This document shows, in pieces, positions 23,907-31,942 of a stretch of 64,000 bases of DNA. Location of the stretch: NCBI GenBank assembly GCA_011525625.1, contig WYAX01000016.1, forward strand, positions 248,001-312,000. Direction: 5' to 3'. The notes under the pieces were generated by a model. The model was not told where the DNA came from. It ran no database searches and saw only the letters and a list, made by a program, of their open reading frames with translations. The position numbers and the translations under genes are program-made. The stretch is from Nitrospira defluvii (GTDB lineage Bacteria > Nitrospirota > Nitrospiria > Nitrospirales > Nitrospiraceae). How positions within the stretch are numbered: position 1 is the first letter of the stretch; each line of letters begins with the position of its first letter.

Positions 23907-24233
23907 TTACCTCGGCCAATACATCATCACCGCCACGCCCGCCAGGCACACCATCGCCCCGATCACATCGAATCGATCCGGCTCCACGTGATCGACCAGC
24001 CATCCCCAGAGGATCGATAACACGATGAACCAACCGCCGTACGCGGCATAAACCCGGCCGAAGTGCGACGGCTGGTAGGTCGGGACGATGCCGTACAGAA
24101 TCAAAATGACGGCACCCAGCAGGCCGACGCTCCAGTGGCTCCCGTTCCGCCACCATTGCCAAACTAGATATCCACCGCCGATTTCGAACAGACCCGCCAG
24201 CACGAACAAGGCTATGGATTGTGTGATGAGCAT
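23907..24233 (-). CDS. ynfA: YnfA/UPF0060 family small membrane protein
   Basis: 108 residues from the ATG at 24233, the same length as E. coli YnfA; TTGGAG lies upstream. Four predicted membrane spans. The family core is clear: [20 protein letters not shown] and [20 protein letters not shown], then [20 protein letters not shown]. YnfA belongs to the drug/metabolite transporter superfamily and is related to small multidrug resistance pumps; its substrate here is unknown. A truncated, diverged duplicate lies on the other side of the toxin-antitoxin pair. Confidence 0.9.
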   Translation of the reverse strand: MLITQSIALFVLAGLFEIGGGYLVWQWWRNGSHWSVGLLGAVILILYGIVPTYQPSHFGRVYAAYGGWFIVLSILWGWLVDHVEPDRFDVIGAMVCLAGVAVMMYWPR

Positions 24234-24353
24234 CTGATTCTCCAATAGGGGATGAGTTCGTGCTCACATAGCACGGTGGCGCGAAGGAGACAAATTCAGA
24301 TGAGCTGCCCGTCGCGTTCTTCTTATCCTTCATGCTCCCTCTCCTAGAGGGAT

Positions 24354-24430
24354 GGCCTGGTCGGTTTCTGCGTGCGCGCGTCCAACGAGGGGAGTCTTCG
24401 ACCGCGCGTCAAGGTTGCGCACGCTGGCGA
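24354..24430. repeat. Hairpin repeat family 1, copy C (degenerate right half)
   Basis: The left half GGCCTGGTCGGTTTCTGCG plus GTGCGCGCGTCCAACGAGG is intact. The right half reads CGCGCGTCAAGGTTGCGCA, so its core is interrupted and the outer arm no longer pairs well. Confidence 0.65.
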
Positions 24431-24482
24431 GACGTGAGCCGGCAGTCTCCTTTTCTTCCCTCCAACCTCCACTGCAAGGGTG

Positions 24483-24564
24483 GGCTTGGTTTGCCCCAAA
24501 CTGCGCGCGTCCAACGAGGGCCTGCTGAGGCCGCGCGTTGCGCGAGCAATGGGGCAATCAAGCC
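24483..24564. repeat. Hairpin repeat family 1, copy D
   Basis: The core is conserved as in A and B, but the outer arms are a different complementary pair (GGCTTGGTTTGCCCC with GGGGCAATCAAGCC). About 82 bp. It lies about 106 bases before the first radical SAM gene. Confidence 0.85.
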
Positions 24565-24670
24565 ACGCTTGCATCTCCATCTTTCCCCCTCGTACAATGT
24601 CGAAACTCCAAGCTAACCCCTTGGCATTCTGACTGTTTCGGAGTGCCGGACCGATACAAGGGCCGTCTAC

Positions 24671-26569
24671 ATGCGGGTTGAGTATACAAAGGGCGAGCGG
24701 GCGTCGCGCGAGCTGATCATGCTCCAGCGCCAATCGTCCGAAGCCGCCGCCGGCCGTAAGATGAAAGTCATGCTCATCTTTCCGCCCGACTGGTTTCCGT
24801 CCGAACCCTACCTGAGTCTTCCCTCCCTCACCGCCGTCCTCCGCCAAGCCGGTCACCAGGTTGTTCAAAAAGACATCAATCTCGAAATGTGGGATTGGTA
24901 CTTCAGCGAAGACTTTCTCAAGAAGGTCTTGCGCAAGGTACCGCAACAGCTCGATCGCCTGAGGAAGTTGGCCAAGAAGCGCGAGTTGGAGGACTGGGAG
25001 CAGGACCTCCAGCTTCAACTGTGCGAGGTGAGCCGCCAGCGGGTCGACGAACTGATCAAGAAGGCAGAAAAGGCCAAGGCGATCATTCGCGGAGAAATAT
25101 TCTACGAAATCGATCAGTTAGAATGGGCTATTCAAGTCTTTCGTGAAGTCACGGCCGTGATCTCCCTGGTGTATGCGCCGGCGCGGATTTGCATGCCGCC
25201 GATGGAGACCAATCTATCCTATAAGGTCTTCGTCTCCAGCGAGGTCATTGAAGCGGTAAACGACACGCAGGTGAATATCTACCGCGATGTGTTCGAGCAG
25301 CTGGTGAAGCCAGCCATCGAGGCGGAGCAGCCGGACGTGATCGGCATCTCCATCGTCTTGCAGCAGCAGATGTTTTCCTCCATGACGTTTTGCGCACTCA
25401 TCAAGCAGCACTTTCCCCACATCCATGTGACGATCGGCGGCAATACGGTCACCCGCTTGCGCGACGTGCTCCCGCAGTCGCCGTTGTTTCAGTATTTCGA
25501 CAGCGCCGTGGTCTACGAAGGGGAGACGGCGTTCGTGCAGCTTGTGTCGGCGGTCGGCGCGAAGCAGAGTTTGGCCGATGTGCCCAATACCCTCTACAAG
25601 GACGCGACCGGGGTGCATGTGTCGTCGACGAGTTTTGCCGAAGACATGCATAGTTTGCCGCCGCCGGATTTCGATGGGTTGCCGTTGGAGAAATATTTTG
25701 TTCCGACCAAGATCCTGCCGTACCTGGCGACGCGCGGCTGCTATTGGGGACGCTGCGAATTCTGCGACCATGGCGAAGGCTACACGGCCGGTTACCGGAG
25801 CAAGAAGATTCAGGACATTCTGGGTGAGATCACCCATCTGCGCGATAAGTACGGGGCGAGACATTTTCATTTCACCGATGAGTCCTATCCACCGGCCTTG
25901 TTTCGCAAGCTGACGCGTGGGTTGATCGACAGCAACATGGGCATCGCCTGGACCACGCACATGCGGTTCGAGAAGAGTTTGTTGGAGGACCAGGTCTGGC
26001 AGGATGCGAAGGAGTCCGGCTGCAAGTATCTCCACTTCGGTTATGAGTCAGGCAACGAGCGGGTGCTCAGGCTGATGGACAAGGCCACGACGACGGCCAT
26101 CATGACCGAGCATCTCAAACGCACCGCCGAAGCCGGTATCTGGAACCACTGCATGGGGTTTTTCGGCTTTCCCGGCGAGACGCGGGAGGAAGCCTGGTCG
26201 TCGGTGCAGTTCCTGGAGCAGAACAAGGAGCACGTCCATTCGTTGGGTTTCGGCACGTTCGATCTGGGGCGGCACAATCCGGTTGCCAAGAATCCGGAGA
26301 AGTTCGGCGTCACGGCGTACCAGAATCCCGAGTGGGACCTCGCGCTGGATTACTACTTTACGGTGAAGCAAGGCTTGAGCATCGAGGAAGCGGAGCGGGT
26401 GTTCGAAGAGTTCGAGCGGAATCACCATCCCGGCTGGGATTTGCGGCTGTTCATCCGCGAATATATTTTCCTCTACATCGCACGCTTTGGATTGCAGAAG
26501 TTGCCGGATCTGCAGTATGGATCGGCGAAAATTACTGGAGCGTCGCCCACGCTGGCGGGGAAAATGTGA
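24671..26569 (+). CDS. Cobalamin-type radical SAM protein, paralogue 1
   Basis: 632 residues. N-terminal B12-binding-like Rossmann part: VMLIFPPDWFPSEPYLSLPS, TAVLRQAGHQVVQKDINLEM, then after a helical insert (~residues 80-170) VIGISIVLQQQMFSS and HVTIGGNTVTRL. The cobalamin His motif DxHxxG is absent, as in many B12-radical SAM enzymes. The radical SAM part has YLATRGCYWGRCEFCDHGEG: the Cys spacing is CX4CX2C, not the usual CX3CX2C. Later come FTDESYPPALF, YLHFGYESGNERVL and HCMGFFGFPGETREEA. Start uncertain (ATG also at 24719 and 24761). Substrate unknown. Confidence 0.8.
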   Translation: MRVEYTKGERASRELIMLQRQSSEAAAGRKMKVMLIFPPDWFPSEPYLSLPSLTAVLRQAGHQVVQKDINLEMWDWYFSEDFLKKVLRKVPQQLDRLRKLAKKRELEDWEQDLQLQLCEVSRQRVDELIKKAEKAKAIIRGEIFYEIDQLEWAIQVFREVTAVISLVYAPARICMPPMETNLSYKVFVSSEVIEAVNDTQVNIYRDVFEQLVKPAIEAEQPDVIGISIVLQQQMFSSMTFCALIKQHFPHIHVTIGGNTVTRLRDVLPQSPLFQYFDSAVVYEGETAFVQLVSAVGAKQSLADVPNTLYKDATGVHVSSTSFAEDMHSLPPPDFDGLPLEKYFVPTKILPYLATRGCYWGRCEFCDHGEGYTAGYRSKKIQDILGEITHLRDKYGARHFHFTDESYPPALFRKLTRGLIDSNMGIAWTTHMRFEKSLLEDQVWQDAKESGCKYLHFGYESGNERVLRLMDKATTTAIMTEHLKRTAEAGIWNHCMGFFGFPGETREEAWSSVQFLEQNKEHVHSLGFGTFDLGRHNPVAKNPEKFGVTAYQNPEWDLALDYYFTVKQGLSIEEAERVFEEFERNHHPGWDLRLFIREYIFLYIARFGLQKLPDLQYGSAKITGASPTLAGKM

Positions 26570-26571
26570 GG

Positions 26572-26715
26572 ACGTGAGACGTGAAAGGTGAAATGTGAAA
26601 GGTAATAGTTTGTGAAACGAACACCGTCACACCCAACGCGTAACACGTGCGATAAGAGCCACTCGGCGAGCATTCTCCTCGGGCGTTTCACGTTTTACGT
26701 CTCACGTTTCACGAA
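26572..26715. repeat. Imperfect inverted repeat between the two radical SAM paralogues
   Basis: GACGTGAGACGTGAAAGGTG on the left and GTTTTACGTCTCACGTTTCA on the right are built of the same GTGAAA/GACGTGAGA units in opposite orientation, about 90 bases apart. It fills most of the intergenic gap. It could be a hairpin or a mobile repeat remnant. Confidence 0.55.
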
Positions 26716-26723
26716 AGATTTTC

Positions 26724-28682
26724 ATGAGTAGTAACGGTCTCGTTCAAATCGATGGCCTCACGCCGATCAAGAAAGAAGATCGGAAGCAGTCGAAGGTCAT
26801 GTTGTTGTTCCCGCCGGAGTGGGTGCCGACGGCGCCGTACCTGGCCTTGCCGATGTTGACGGCTGTGTTGCGCGAAGCGGGACATACCGTGGTGCAGCGT
26901 GACATCAACATCGAGATGTACGACCACTTCTTCAGCATGGAATTTTTGATCTGGGTGAAGGGCCGCCTGGGCATGCATCTCAAGCCGCTCCAGGACAAGG
27001 AGAAGGCCGGGACGCTGACCGACCAGGAAGCCAGCCAGAAAGCGGTGCTGGAAGATGCCTACGCCGTGGATGTCTTCGACCTCGCGGAGCGGGCCGAAGA
27101 TGCCAAACTGGTCGTGCGCGGTGAACGGTTCTACGATGCGGAGAAGCTGGAGCGCGCGCTCAATACGTTCCGCGAAGCGATGCAGTATATCTCCGCCGCC
27201 TACTATCCGGCCTCGCTCGTGTTCTACCCGATGGAAAGCAACCTGGGCTACCGGCCAGGCGTGTCGAAGGAAGTGTTCGCCTGCCTCGACGATGAGCAGG
27301 TGAACGTCTATCGCGACATCTGCAATCAGTTAGTGCTGCCCAGCGTGAGCAAGGAAAAGCCGACGGTGATCGGTATCTCCATCGGTACGCAAATGCAGCT
27401 GATGGCCGGCCTGACGTTCTGCAAGATGATCAAGGAAAGTTTTCCGGAGATCCGTGTCGTGGTCGGCGGGAACGTCGTGACTCGCTTGCAGGAAGAATGG
27501 GCGCACCACGAGCGGTTCTTCACCGAGGTGTTCGACGCGGCGATTTTGTATGAGGGCGAACATGCGCTGCTCTGGTATCTTGAGGCGGTGAACGGTCAGC
27601 GGTCGATGGAGCAGGTGCCCAATCTCATGTATCGCGACGCGGACGGTGTGAAGCAGAGCAAAGAAGTTTACACGGAGAAAACGTCGGCCCTGCCGCTGCC
27701 GGACTTTGACGGCTTGCCGCTGGATCGGTATTTCGTCCCTGAGCGGATCATTCCCTACCTCGCCACGCGCGGCTGCTACTGGGGCCGTTGCACGTTCTGC
27801 GATCACGGGCAGGGCTACTTCGATCAGTACCGCGGGATGAGCGCACAGCATGTGGTGGATCAGGTCACGGCGTTGCGGGATAAATACAATTGCCGCCACT
27901 TCCTGTTTTCGGACGAATCCTATCCGCCCGCGTTGTTCAAGAAGGTGTCGCAGCTGCTTGTGGATCGGAACGTCGGCATCAAGTGGACGACGTTGATCCG
28001 CTTCGAGGAGACCTTGCAGGATCAGGCGATTTGGGACCTCGCGGCGAAGGCCGGCTGCTGCACGTTGTACTACGGTATGGAGTCGGCGAACGAGCGCGTG
28101 TTGAACCTCATGGACAAACATGCGCGGAAGAGCGTGATCCAGAACAATCTACATCAAGCAGCCAAAGCGGGGATCTGGAACCACGTGATGGCGTTTTACG
28201 GGTTTCCGGGCGAGACGCGCGACGAGGCGCTGGAGACGCGGCAGTTCGTCATCGACAATCAGCCGGTAATTCACTCGGTGGAGCTGTTTTATTTCGTGGC
28301 CTACCGCCACACGCCGATGGTGCGTAATCCGGATAAGTTCGGCATCACGATCCATAAGCAGGAGGAATACGACCTGCCGTTGGATTACTACTACACGCTG
28401 AACGAGCCGGTGGGTATTTCGTGCCTCGACGCAATGCAGCTCTGCGAGGAGTTCTATAAGAACGACTTTCAGCCCTGGGCGGTGCGGGTGAATAGTCGCG
28501 AACACGTGTTCCTGTACATCTCCAAATTCGGTACGAATAAGCTGCCTCAGATCTACGCGGCGACGAAGGATGGCGCAGCAGCGGAAGGTGTATCGGGATT
28601 GGTGACCTGGCCCGTGGCAATGGGAGAAGGGGATGAAGGCAAAGAAGGAATGAGCCGCGTCGTCTCCCACGGCTTGGGATAA
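26724..28682 (+). CDS. Cobalamin-type radical SAM protein, paralogue 2
   Basis: 652 residues, collinear with the preceding protein throughout: VMLLFPPEWVPTAPYLALPM, TAVLREAGHTVVQRDINIEM, the same helical insert, VIGISIGTQMQLMAGLTF, VVVGGNVVTRL, then LATRGCYWGRCTFCDHGQGY (again CX4CX2C), FSDESYPPALF, LYYGMESANERVLNLMDKHA and MAFYGFPGETRDEALE. A longer acidic C-terminal tail distinguishes it. The two genes are a tandem duplication with substantial divergence, probably acting on related substrates or as partners. The inverted repeat lies between them. Substrate unknown. Confidence 0.8.
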   Translation: MSSNGLVQIDGLTPIKKEDRKQSKVMLLFPPEWVPTAPYLALPMLTAVLREAGHTVVQRDINIEMYDHFFSMEFLIWVKGRLGMHLKPLQDKEKAGTLTDQEASQKAVLEDAYAVDVFDLAERAEDAKLVVRGERFYDAEKLERALNTFREAMQYISAAYYPASLVFYPMESNLGYRPGVSKEVFACLDDEQVNVYRDICNQLVLPSVSKEKPTVIGISIGTQMQLMAGLTFCKMIKESFPEIRVVVGGNVVTRLQEEWAHHERFFTEVFDAAILYEGEHALLWYLEAVNGQRSMEQVPNLMYRDADGVKQSKEVYTEKTSALPLPDFDGLPLDRYFVPERIIPYLATRGCYWGRCTFCDHGQGYFDQYRGMSAQHVVDQVTALRDKYNCRHFLFSDESYPPALFKKVSQLLVDRNVGIKWTTLIRFEETLQDQAIWDLAAKAGCCTLYYGMESANERVLNLMDKHARKSVIQNNLHQAAKAGIWNHVMAFYGFPGETRDEALETRQFVIDNQPVIHSVELFYFVAYRHTPMVRNPDKFGITIHKQEEYDLPLDYYYTLNEPVGISCLDAMQLCEEFYKNDFQPWAVRVNSREHVFLYISKFGTNKLPQIYAATKDGAAAEGVSGLVTWPVAMGEGDEGKEGMSRVVSHGLG

Positions 28683-28761
28683 TCGGAGACGAGCCGATAG
28701 CAAAGGCGGAAGGAAAGTCTACGCAAGCGGACTTCTTGTGATGTGCGGACGCTTGACGCCA

Positions 28762-29004
28762 TCAACTCCTCTCCTGCCCGAGGGTGACAGTGAGCAGGAG
28801 ATAGGCCTCCTCGATCTTACGGGTCATCTCCTCGGCCTTTGTGTAGGCCTGCATGTATTTCTTGGGGTTGTTCGTGAGGTTGGCAAAGCGGCGGGGTGTC
28901 CAAGTGTGCAGCAGGGCGTCGCGCTGCTCATTGAGTTGCTCGAGGGTATAGGGTTGCGAGAGTGCGAAGAGCGCCAGAGCCTGTGCCAGCCGGTCGTCGG
29001 TCAT
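28762..29004 (-). CDS. Small J-domain-like protein without HPD, 80 aa
   Basis: From the ATG at 29004: RLAQALALFALSQPYTLEQL, then RDALLHTWTPRRFANLTNNP, then AYTKAEEMTRKIEEAYLLL. The helix-loop-helix pattern and the EEMTRKIEEAYLLL end resemble a DnaJ J-domain, with TPR where HPD would be. It could not then stimulate DnaK normally. It is divergent from the third radical SAM gene and convergent with the second. Weak ribosome-binding site. Function unknown. Confidence 0.55.
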   Translation of the reverse strand: MTDDRLAQALALFALSQPYTLEQLNEQRDALLHTWTPRRFANLTNNPKKYMQAYTKAEEMTRKIEEAYLLLTVTLGQERS

Positions 29005-29084
29005 AACGGAAGTTTCCCGGTTCGATCCCGATATTGTCAATGAGCGCTGGTCGCCACCCGGCGATAGGCAAGGGATGTTTACCC

Positions 29085-30326
29085 GTGGCCACCACCCTCC
29101 CGATTTTTCAGCCGACCCCGATCTTCAAAGACCGCACCGACTATCGTCAGGTGCTCATCAGGGAAATGGACGCGGGGAAAATTCCCCTGAGTCTCGGCCG
29201 GGACTGTCCGGTCAAATGCGAGTTCTGCTACGAGCTCGACCACTCCTACCGCGAAACGCTCGATCCACCCAAGACCAGTGACGAGGATTGGAAGTTCATC
29301 CTCGACTACATCAGCCGGAAACCGACCGACCCGACGCAGTTCTGGTGTCTCGGGGGCAATGAGTTTATGGAATGGACCGATTTGTTCCTCCATCCCAAGG
29401 CGATGGAGTGGGTCGAAGACTTTCTCAAATATACCGACAAGAGCATTCAGTTTTTTACCGTCGGCTTTGTGCATGTGCCCAAGATCCATCAACTGGTGGC
29501 GCAGTATCCCGGTCGGATCAACTTCGAGCTCTCGGTCATCACGCTCAGCGACTACCGTCAACGACTGATGCCGCATGCGCCGTCGGTCAAGCATCTGATG
29601 AAGGTGTTGGATGGCCCCGCCGTGTCGTCTGCCAACTTCTATGCGTTCGATCAGCACACAATGTCGAAGGATGCGGCGACGATTTCCGCGATCAACCAGC
29701 AATGTGTGCTCTGGATGGGGACGCTCACCCCGGTGCGTGGACTGAAGGAAGAGACGGCCTCGCTCATGCGGCAGGGGCGGAAGTTCCTGCCGGAGGAAGC
29801 GACGCGGATTTATCAGTTGGGGTTGCCGAATCTGCAGACCATTCACACCGAGTCCTATACGACGGCATTTTTGAGCCGCCGCCGCATCGTCAGCCTGTTC
29901 GACTCGTTGGAGCTAGAAAAGAAGGATACGGTGGTGATGGCGGGGAGCGTCCACAAGATCCTGACCATGTTCCGAAAGAATCGCGCGAAGTTTCTCTCTG
30001 TGCCGAATGCGTTGCTCAGCGGAGATTCCGATTGCACGGTGCTCCTGACCTTCGATGACATTGCGCGGCGGCTGACGAAAGAGAAGGTCATTCACGTGCC
30101 GAAATGCATCATGCAGTCGGGTCGTGGCCCCTATACCGATATTACGGGCGTGAGTCTGGAACAGTTCACCAAGAAGACCGGTGTGCGTGTGAAGGTGCTG
30201 CACAAGATCGATACCCGCTTCGCCAATCAACAGCTCTACCGGCACGGCTCGTTGCAGAACTATGTTGAGCAATACCTCAACAATCCGTTGAGGCCTGCGT
30301 ATGAGGCCATTCCCCGGCCCGTCTAG
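29085..30326 (+). CDS. Radical SAM protein, unassigned subfamily
   Basis: 413 residues from a GTG at 29085 with AAGGGA upstream; an ATG at 29040 would add 15 residues. The cluster motif is canonical CX3CX2C: LGRDCPVKCEFCYELD. Further features are QFWCLGGNEFMEWTDLFLHP (a GGxE-like SAM-binding strand), INFELSVITLSDYRQRLMPH and a C-terminal half of mixed alpha/beta without extra Cys clusters. It is unrelated in detail to the two cobalamin-type paralogues upstream but shares strand and proximity. Substrate unknown. Confidence 0.75.
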   Translation: MATTLPIFQPTPIFKDRTDYRQVLIREMDAGKIPLSLGRDCPVKCEFCYELDHSYRETLDPPKTSDEDWKFILDYISRKPTDPTQFWCLGGNEFMEWTDLFLHPKAMEWVEDFLKYTDKSIQFFTVGFVHVPKIHQLVAQYPGRINFELSVITLSDYRQRLMPHAPSVKHLMKVLDGPAVSSANFYAFDQHTMSKDAATISAINQQCVLWMGTLTPVRGLKEETASLMRQGRKFLPEEATRIYQLGLPNLQTIHTESYTTAFLSRRRIVSLFDSLELEKKDTVVMAGSVHKILTMFRKNRAKFLSVPNALLSGDSDCTVLLTFDDIARRLTKEKVIHVPKCIMQSGRGPYTDITGVSLEQFTKKTGVRVKVLHKIDTRFANQQLYRHGSLQNYVEQYLNNPLRPAYEAIPRPV

Positions 30327-30450
30327 CCGGCTCGTGAAAACGACCTCCAACTTCGTTCTCGGCTCGCCACAATCCTCAACGTACCCCTAAGGGTACGCCT
30401 CCGGTTCTGGCTTGCCTGCGGCCTCGTTGGATGCCGTTTTGACCAGCCGG
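30327..30450. repeat. Palindromic element family 2, copy 1
   Basis: The ends CCGGCTCGTGAAAACG and CGTTTTGACCAGCCGG are inverted. The centre AACGTACCCCTAAGGGTACG is itself palindromic. It begins immediately after the radical SAM stop codon. Confidence 0.8.
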
Positions 30451-30462
30451 CGGGAATCGAAA

Positions 30463-30587
30463 CTGGCTACCGAAAATCGCATCTGCCGGCGTTCTCGGTC
30501 GCGTGTCTCCCCGCGATGTACCGCAAGGGTACACCTCAGTCACCACCCTCCCTGCGGCCTAGGCACAGGCCATTTTGACCAGCCTGG
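30463..30587. repeat. Palindromic element family 2, copy 2 (diverged)
   Basis: The ends CTGGCTACCGAAAAT and ATTTTGACCAGCCTGG are inverted; the centre is GTACCGCAAGGGTAC. Adjacent to copy 1 with a 12-base gap. Confidence 0.7.
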
Positions 30588-30728
30588 CAACATCAATTGG
30601 AGAGCGTGGAATGTAGTCCTCCCTCCTGTGTACGGAATTCCTACCTGCTGCTCCGTATAACCCTGTCACCCTCTTGCAAAAAATACCGGCTCGGGGCAAC
30701 ATGCCGCCAGCCTTACAGTGAGGAGGTT

Positions 30729-31658
30729 ATGCCCGGGCAGCGGCGATTGCAGTTTTATCAAGCCGACGTATTCACCGATGCACCCTTCGGCGGAAACCCG
30801 GTGGCGGTATTTCCCGACGCCGACGGATTGACCGACGTCGAGCTGCAGCAGATCGCCCGTGAGATGAATCTCTCCGAAACGGTCTTTGTCTTTCCGCCGA
30901 CCGATCAGGCGGCGGTGGTCAAGATGCGCATTTTTACCCCGACTCAGGAAATTCCCTTCGCCGGCCATCCGGTCATCGGAACGTTTTTCGTGCTGGGCAC
31001 GTTGGATCGTTTCGCGCTCCGGGAGCCGGTTACGCGGGTGCTCCAGGAATGCAATCTCGGGCTGTTTCCCGTCGATATCCATTCCCACGACGGGGTGATC
31101 GAACGCGTGGTCATGGCGCAACCGAGCCCCGAGTTTCTGGATGTGATCGAGGAACCGGAGGCGCTCTTCGCCATCGCCCGCTCGCTGGGCATCACGAAGT
31201 CCGCGATTACCGAAACCCGTTTTCCCGTACAGGTGGTGTCGACGGGGTTGCCGGTGATCATCGTACCGGTGCGTACGCTCACCGCGGTGCGGTCGATCGT
31301 TCCCGATGTGGCGGCCATCGCTGAGCTGTCTCAGCAATATGGCGCGAACGGCATGATGGTGTTCAGCACCATGACGGTCGAACAATCCTCCACCGTCCAT
31401 ACGCGTATGTTCGCGCCGTTGATCGGCATCGTGGAAGATCCTGCGACAGGAAGCGCGAGCGGCGCGTTGGGCGCCTATCTGGTGCAGCACGGGGTGGTCG
31501 ATATCAGGCCGGAAACTGAGATCACCGCCGAGCAGGGGTACGAGATCGACCGCCCCTCGCGCATCCTCATTCAAGTGAACTCGGACGACGATGCGATTCA
31601 GGGGGTCATGGTCGGTGGGGAAGCGGTGATGGTGGTGGAGGGGACGCTGAATTTCTAG
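30729..31658 (+). CDS. PhzF-family isomerase
   Basis: 309 residues from the ATG at 30729, which follows a strong AGGAGG; the frame extends upstream without support. Signature segments: [27 protein letters not shown] (containing the catalytic Glu), [20 protein letters not shown], and [15 protein letters not shown]. The fold is the duplicated diaminopimelate-epimerase-like barrel. PhzF isomerises a dihydro-hydroxyanthranilate, but most genomic members have unknown substrates, and no phenazine genes are present here. Confidence 0.9.
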   Translation: MPGQRRLQFYQADVFTDAPFGGNPVAVFPDADGLTDVELQQIAREMNLSETVFVFPPTDQAAVVKMRIFTPTQEIPFAGHPVIGTFFVLGTLDRFALREPVTRVLQECNLGLFPVDIHSHDGVIERVVMAQPSPEFLDVIEEPEALFAIARSLGITKSAITETRFPVQVVSTGLPVIIVPVRTLTAVRSIVPDVAAIAELSQQYGANGMMVFSTMTVEQSSTVHTRMFAPLIGIVEDPATGSASGALGAYLVQHGVVDIRPETEITAEQGYEIDRPSRILIQVNSDDDAIQGVMVGGEAVMVVEGTLNF

Positions 31659-31907
31659 CAGGATCATGAACACGCCTTCTCACGGCGCTCAGTCGTTCGG
31701 CTCTCTGTGACGTGAGGAATCCAAAACGTGTAGGAAGGGGCTATTCGTGAGCCGGGAGTATCAGGGGGGAGGCGAGCGGCCTTGTGACAGGGCTTGCTGA
31801 TCATCCGGTGAAGAATGGACCGAGGGCGAACAGGTGGTCACGAGTCGCGCGATGGAAATGAATTGAGACCGACGCGCTTGGGAAACGGGAACTCAGGAAT
31901 CACGACG

Positions 31908-31927
31908 CAACACTCGACATAGTGTTG
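31908..31927. promoter_or_regulatory. Candidate operator: perfect 7-bp inverted repeat
   Basis: CAACACT and AGTGTTG separated by CGACAT, ending 15 bases before the alcohol dehydrogenase start codon. A repressor bound here would cover the ribosome-binding site region or the transcription start. No regulator gene is adjacent. Confidence 0.4.
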
Positions 31928-31942
31928 TTACGCTGAGGTGTT

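Noticed and set aside
22129-24564. Integron cassette array with attC sites (RYYYAAC and GTT-type boxes inside the family 1 repeats, with a toxin-antitoxin pair between them)
   Set aside because: GTCCAAC and GTTGCGC lie only ~40 bases apart inside the hairpin instead of at its ends. The conserved part is internal and the arms vary, the reverse of attC. Genes face both ways and no integrase is in the window.
24344-25018. Minus-strand frame of 224 codons antisense to the first radical SAM gene
   Set aside because: It is a shadow of the radical SAM gene and reads through two hairpin repeats; no start signal.
29079-29846. Long antisense frame opposite the third radical SAM gene (and similar ones opposite argJ, hemA, cobA-hemD and ftsH)
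   Set aside because: High-GC codon bias produces long antisense open frames; all lack start signals and family similarity.
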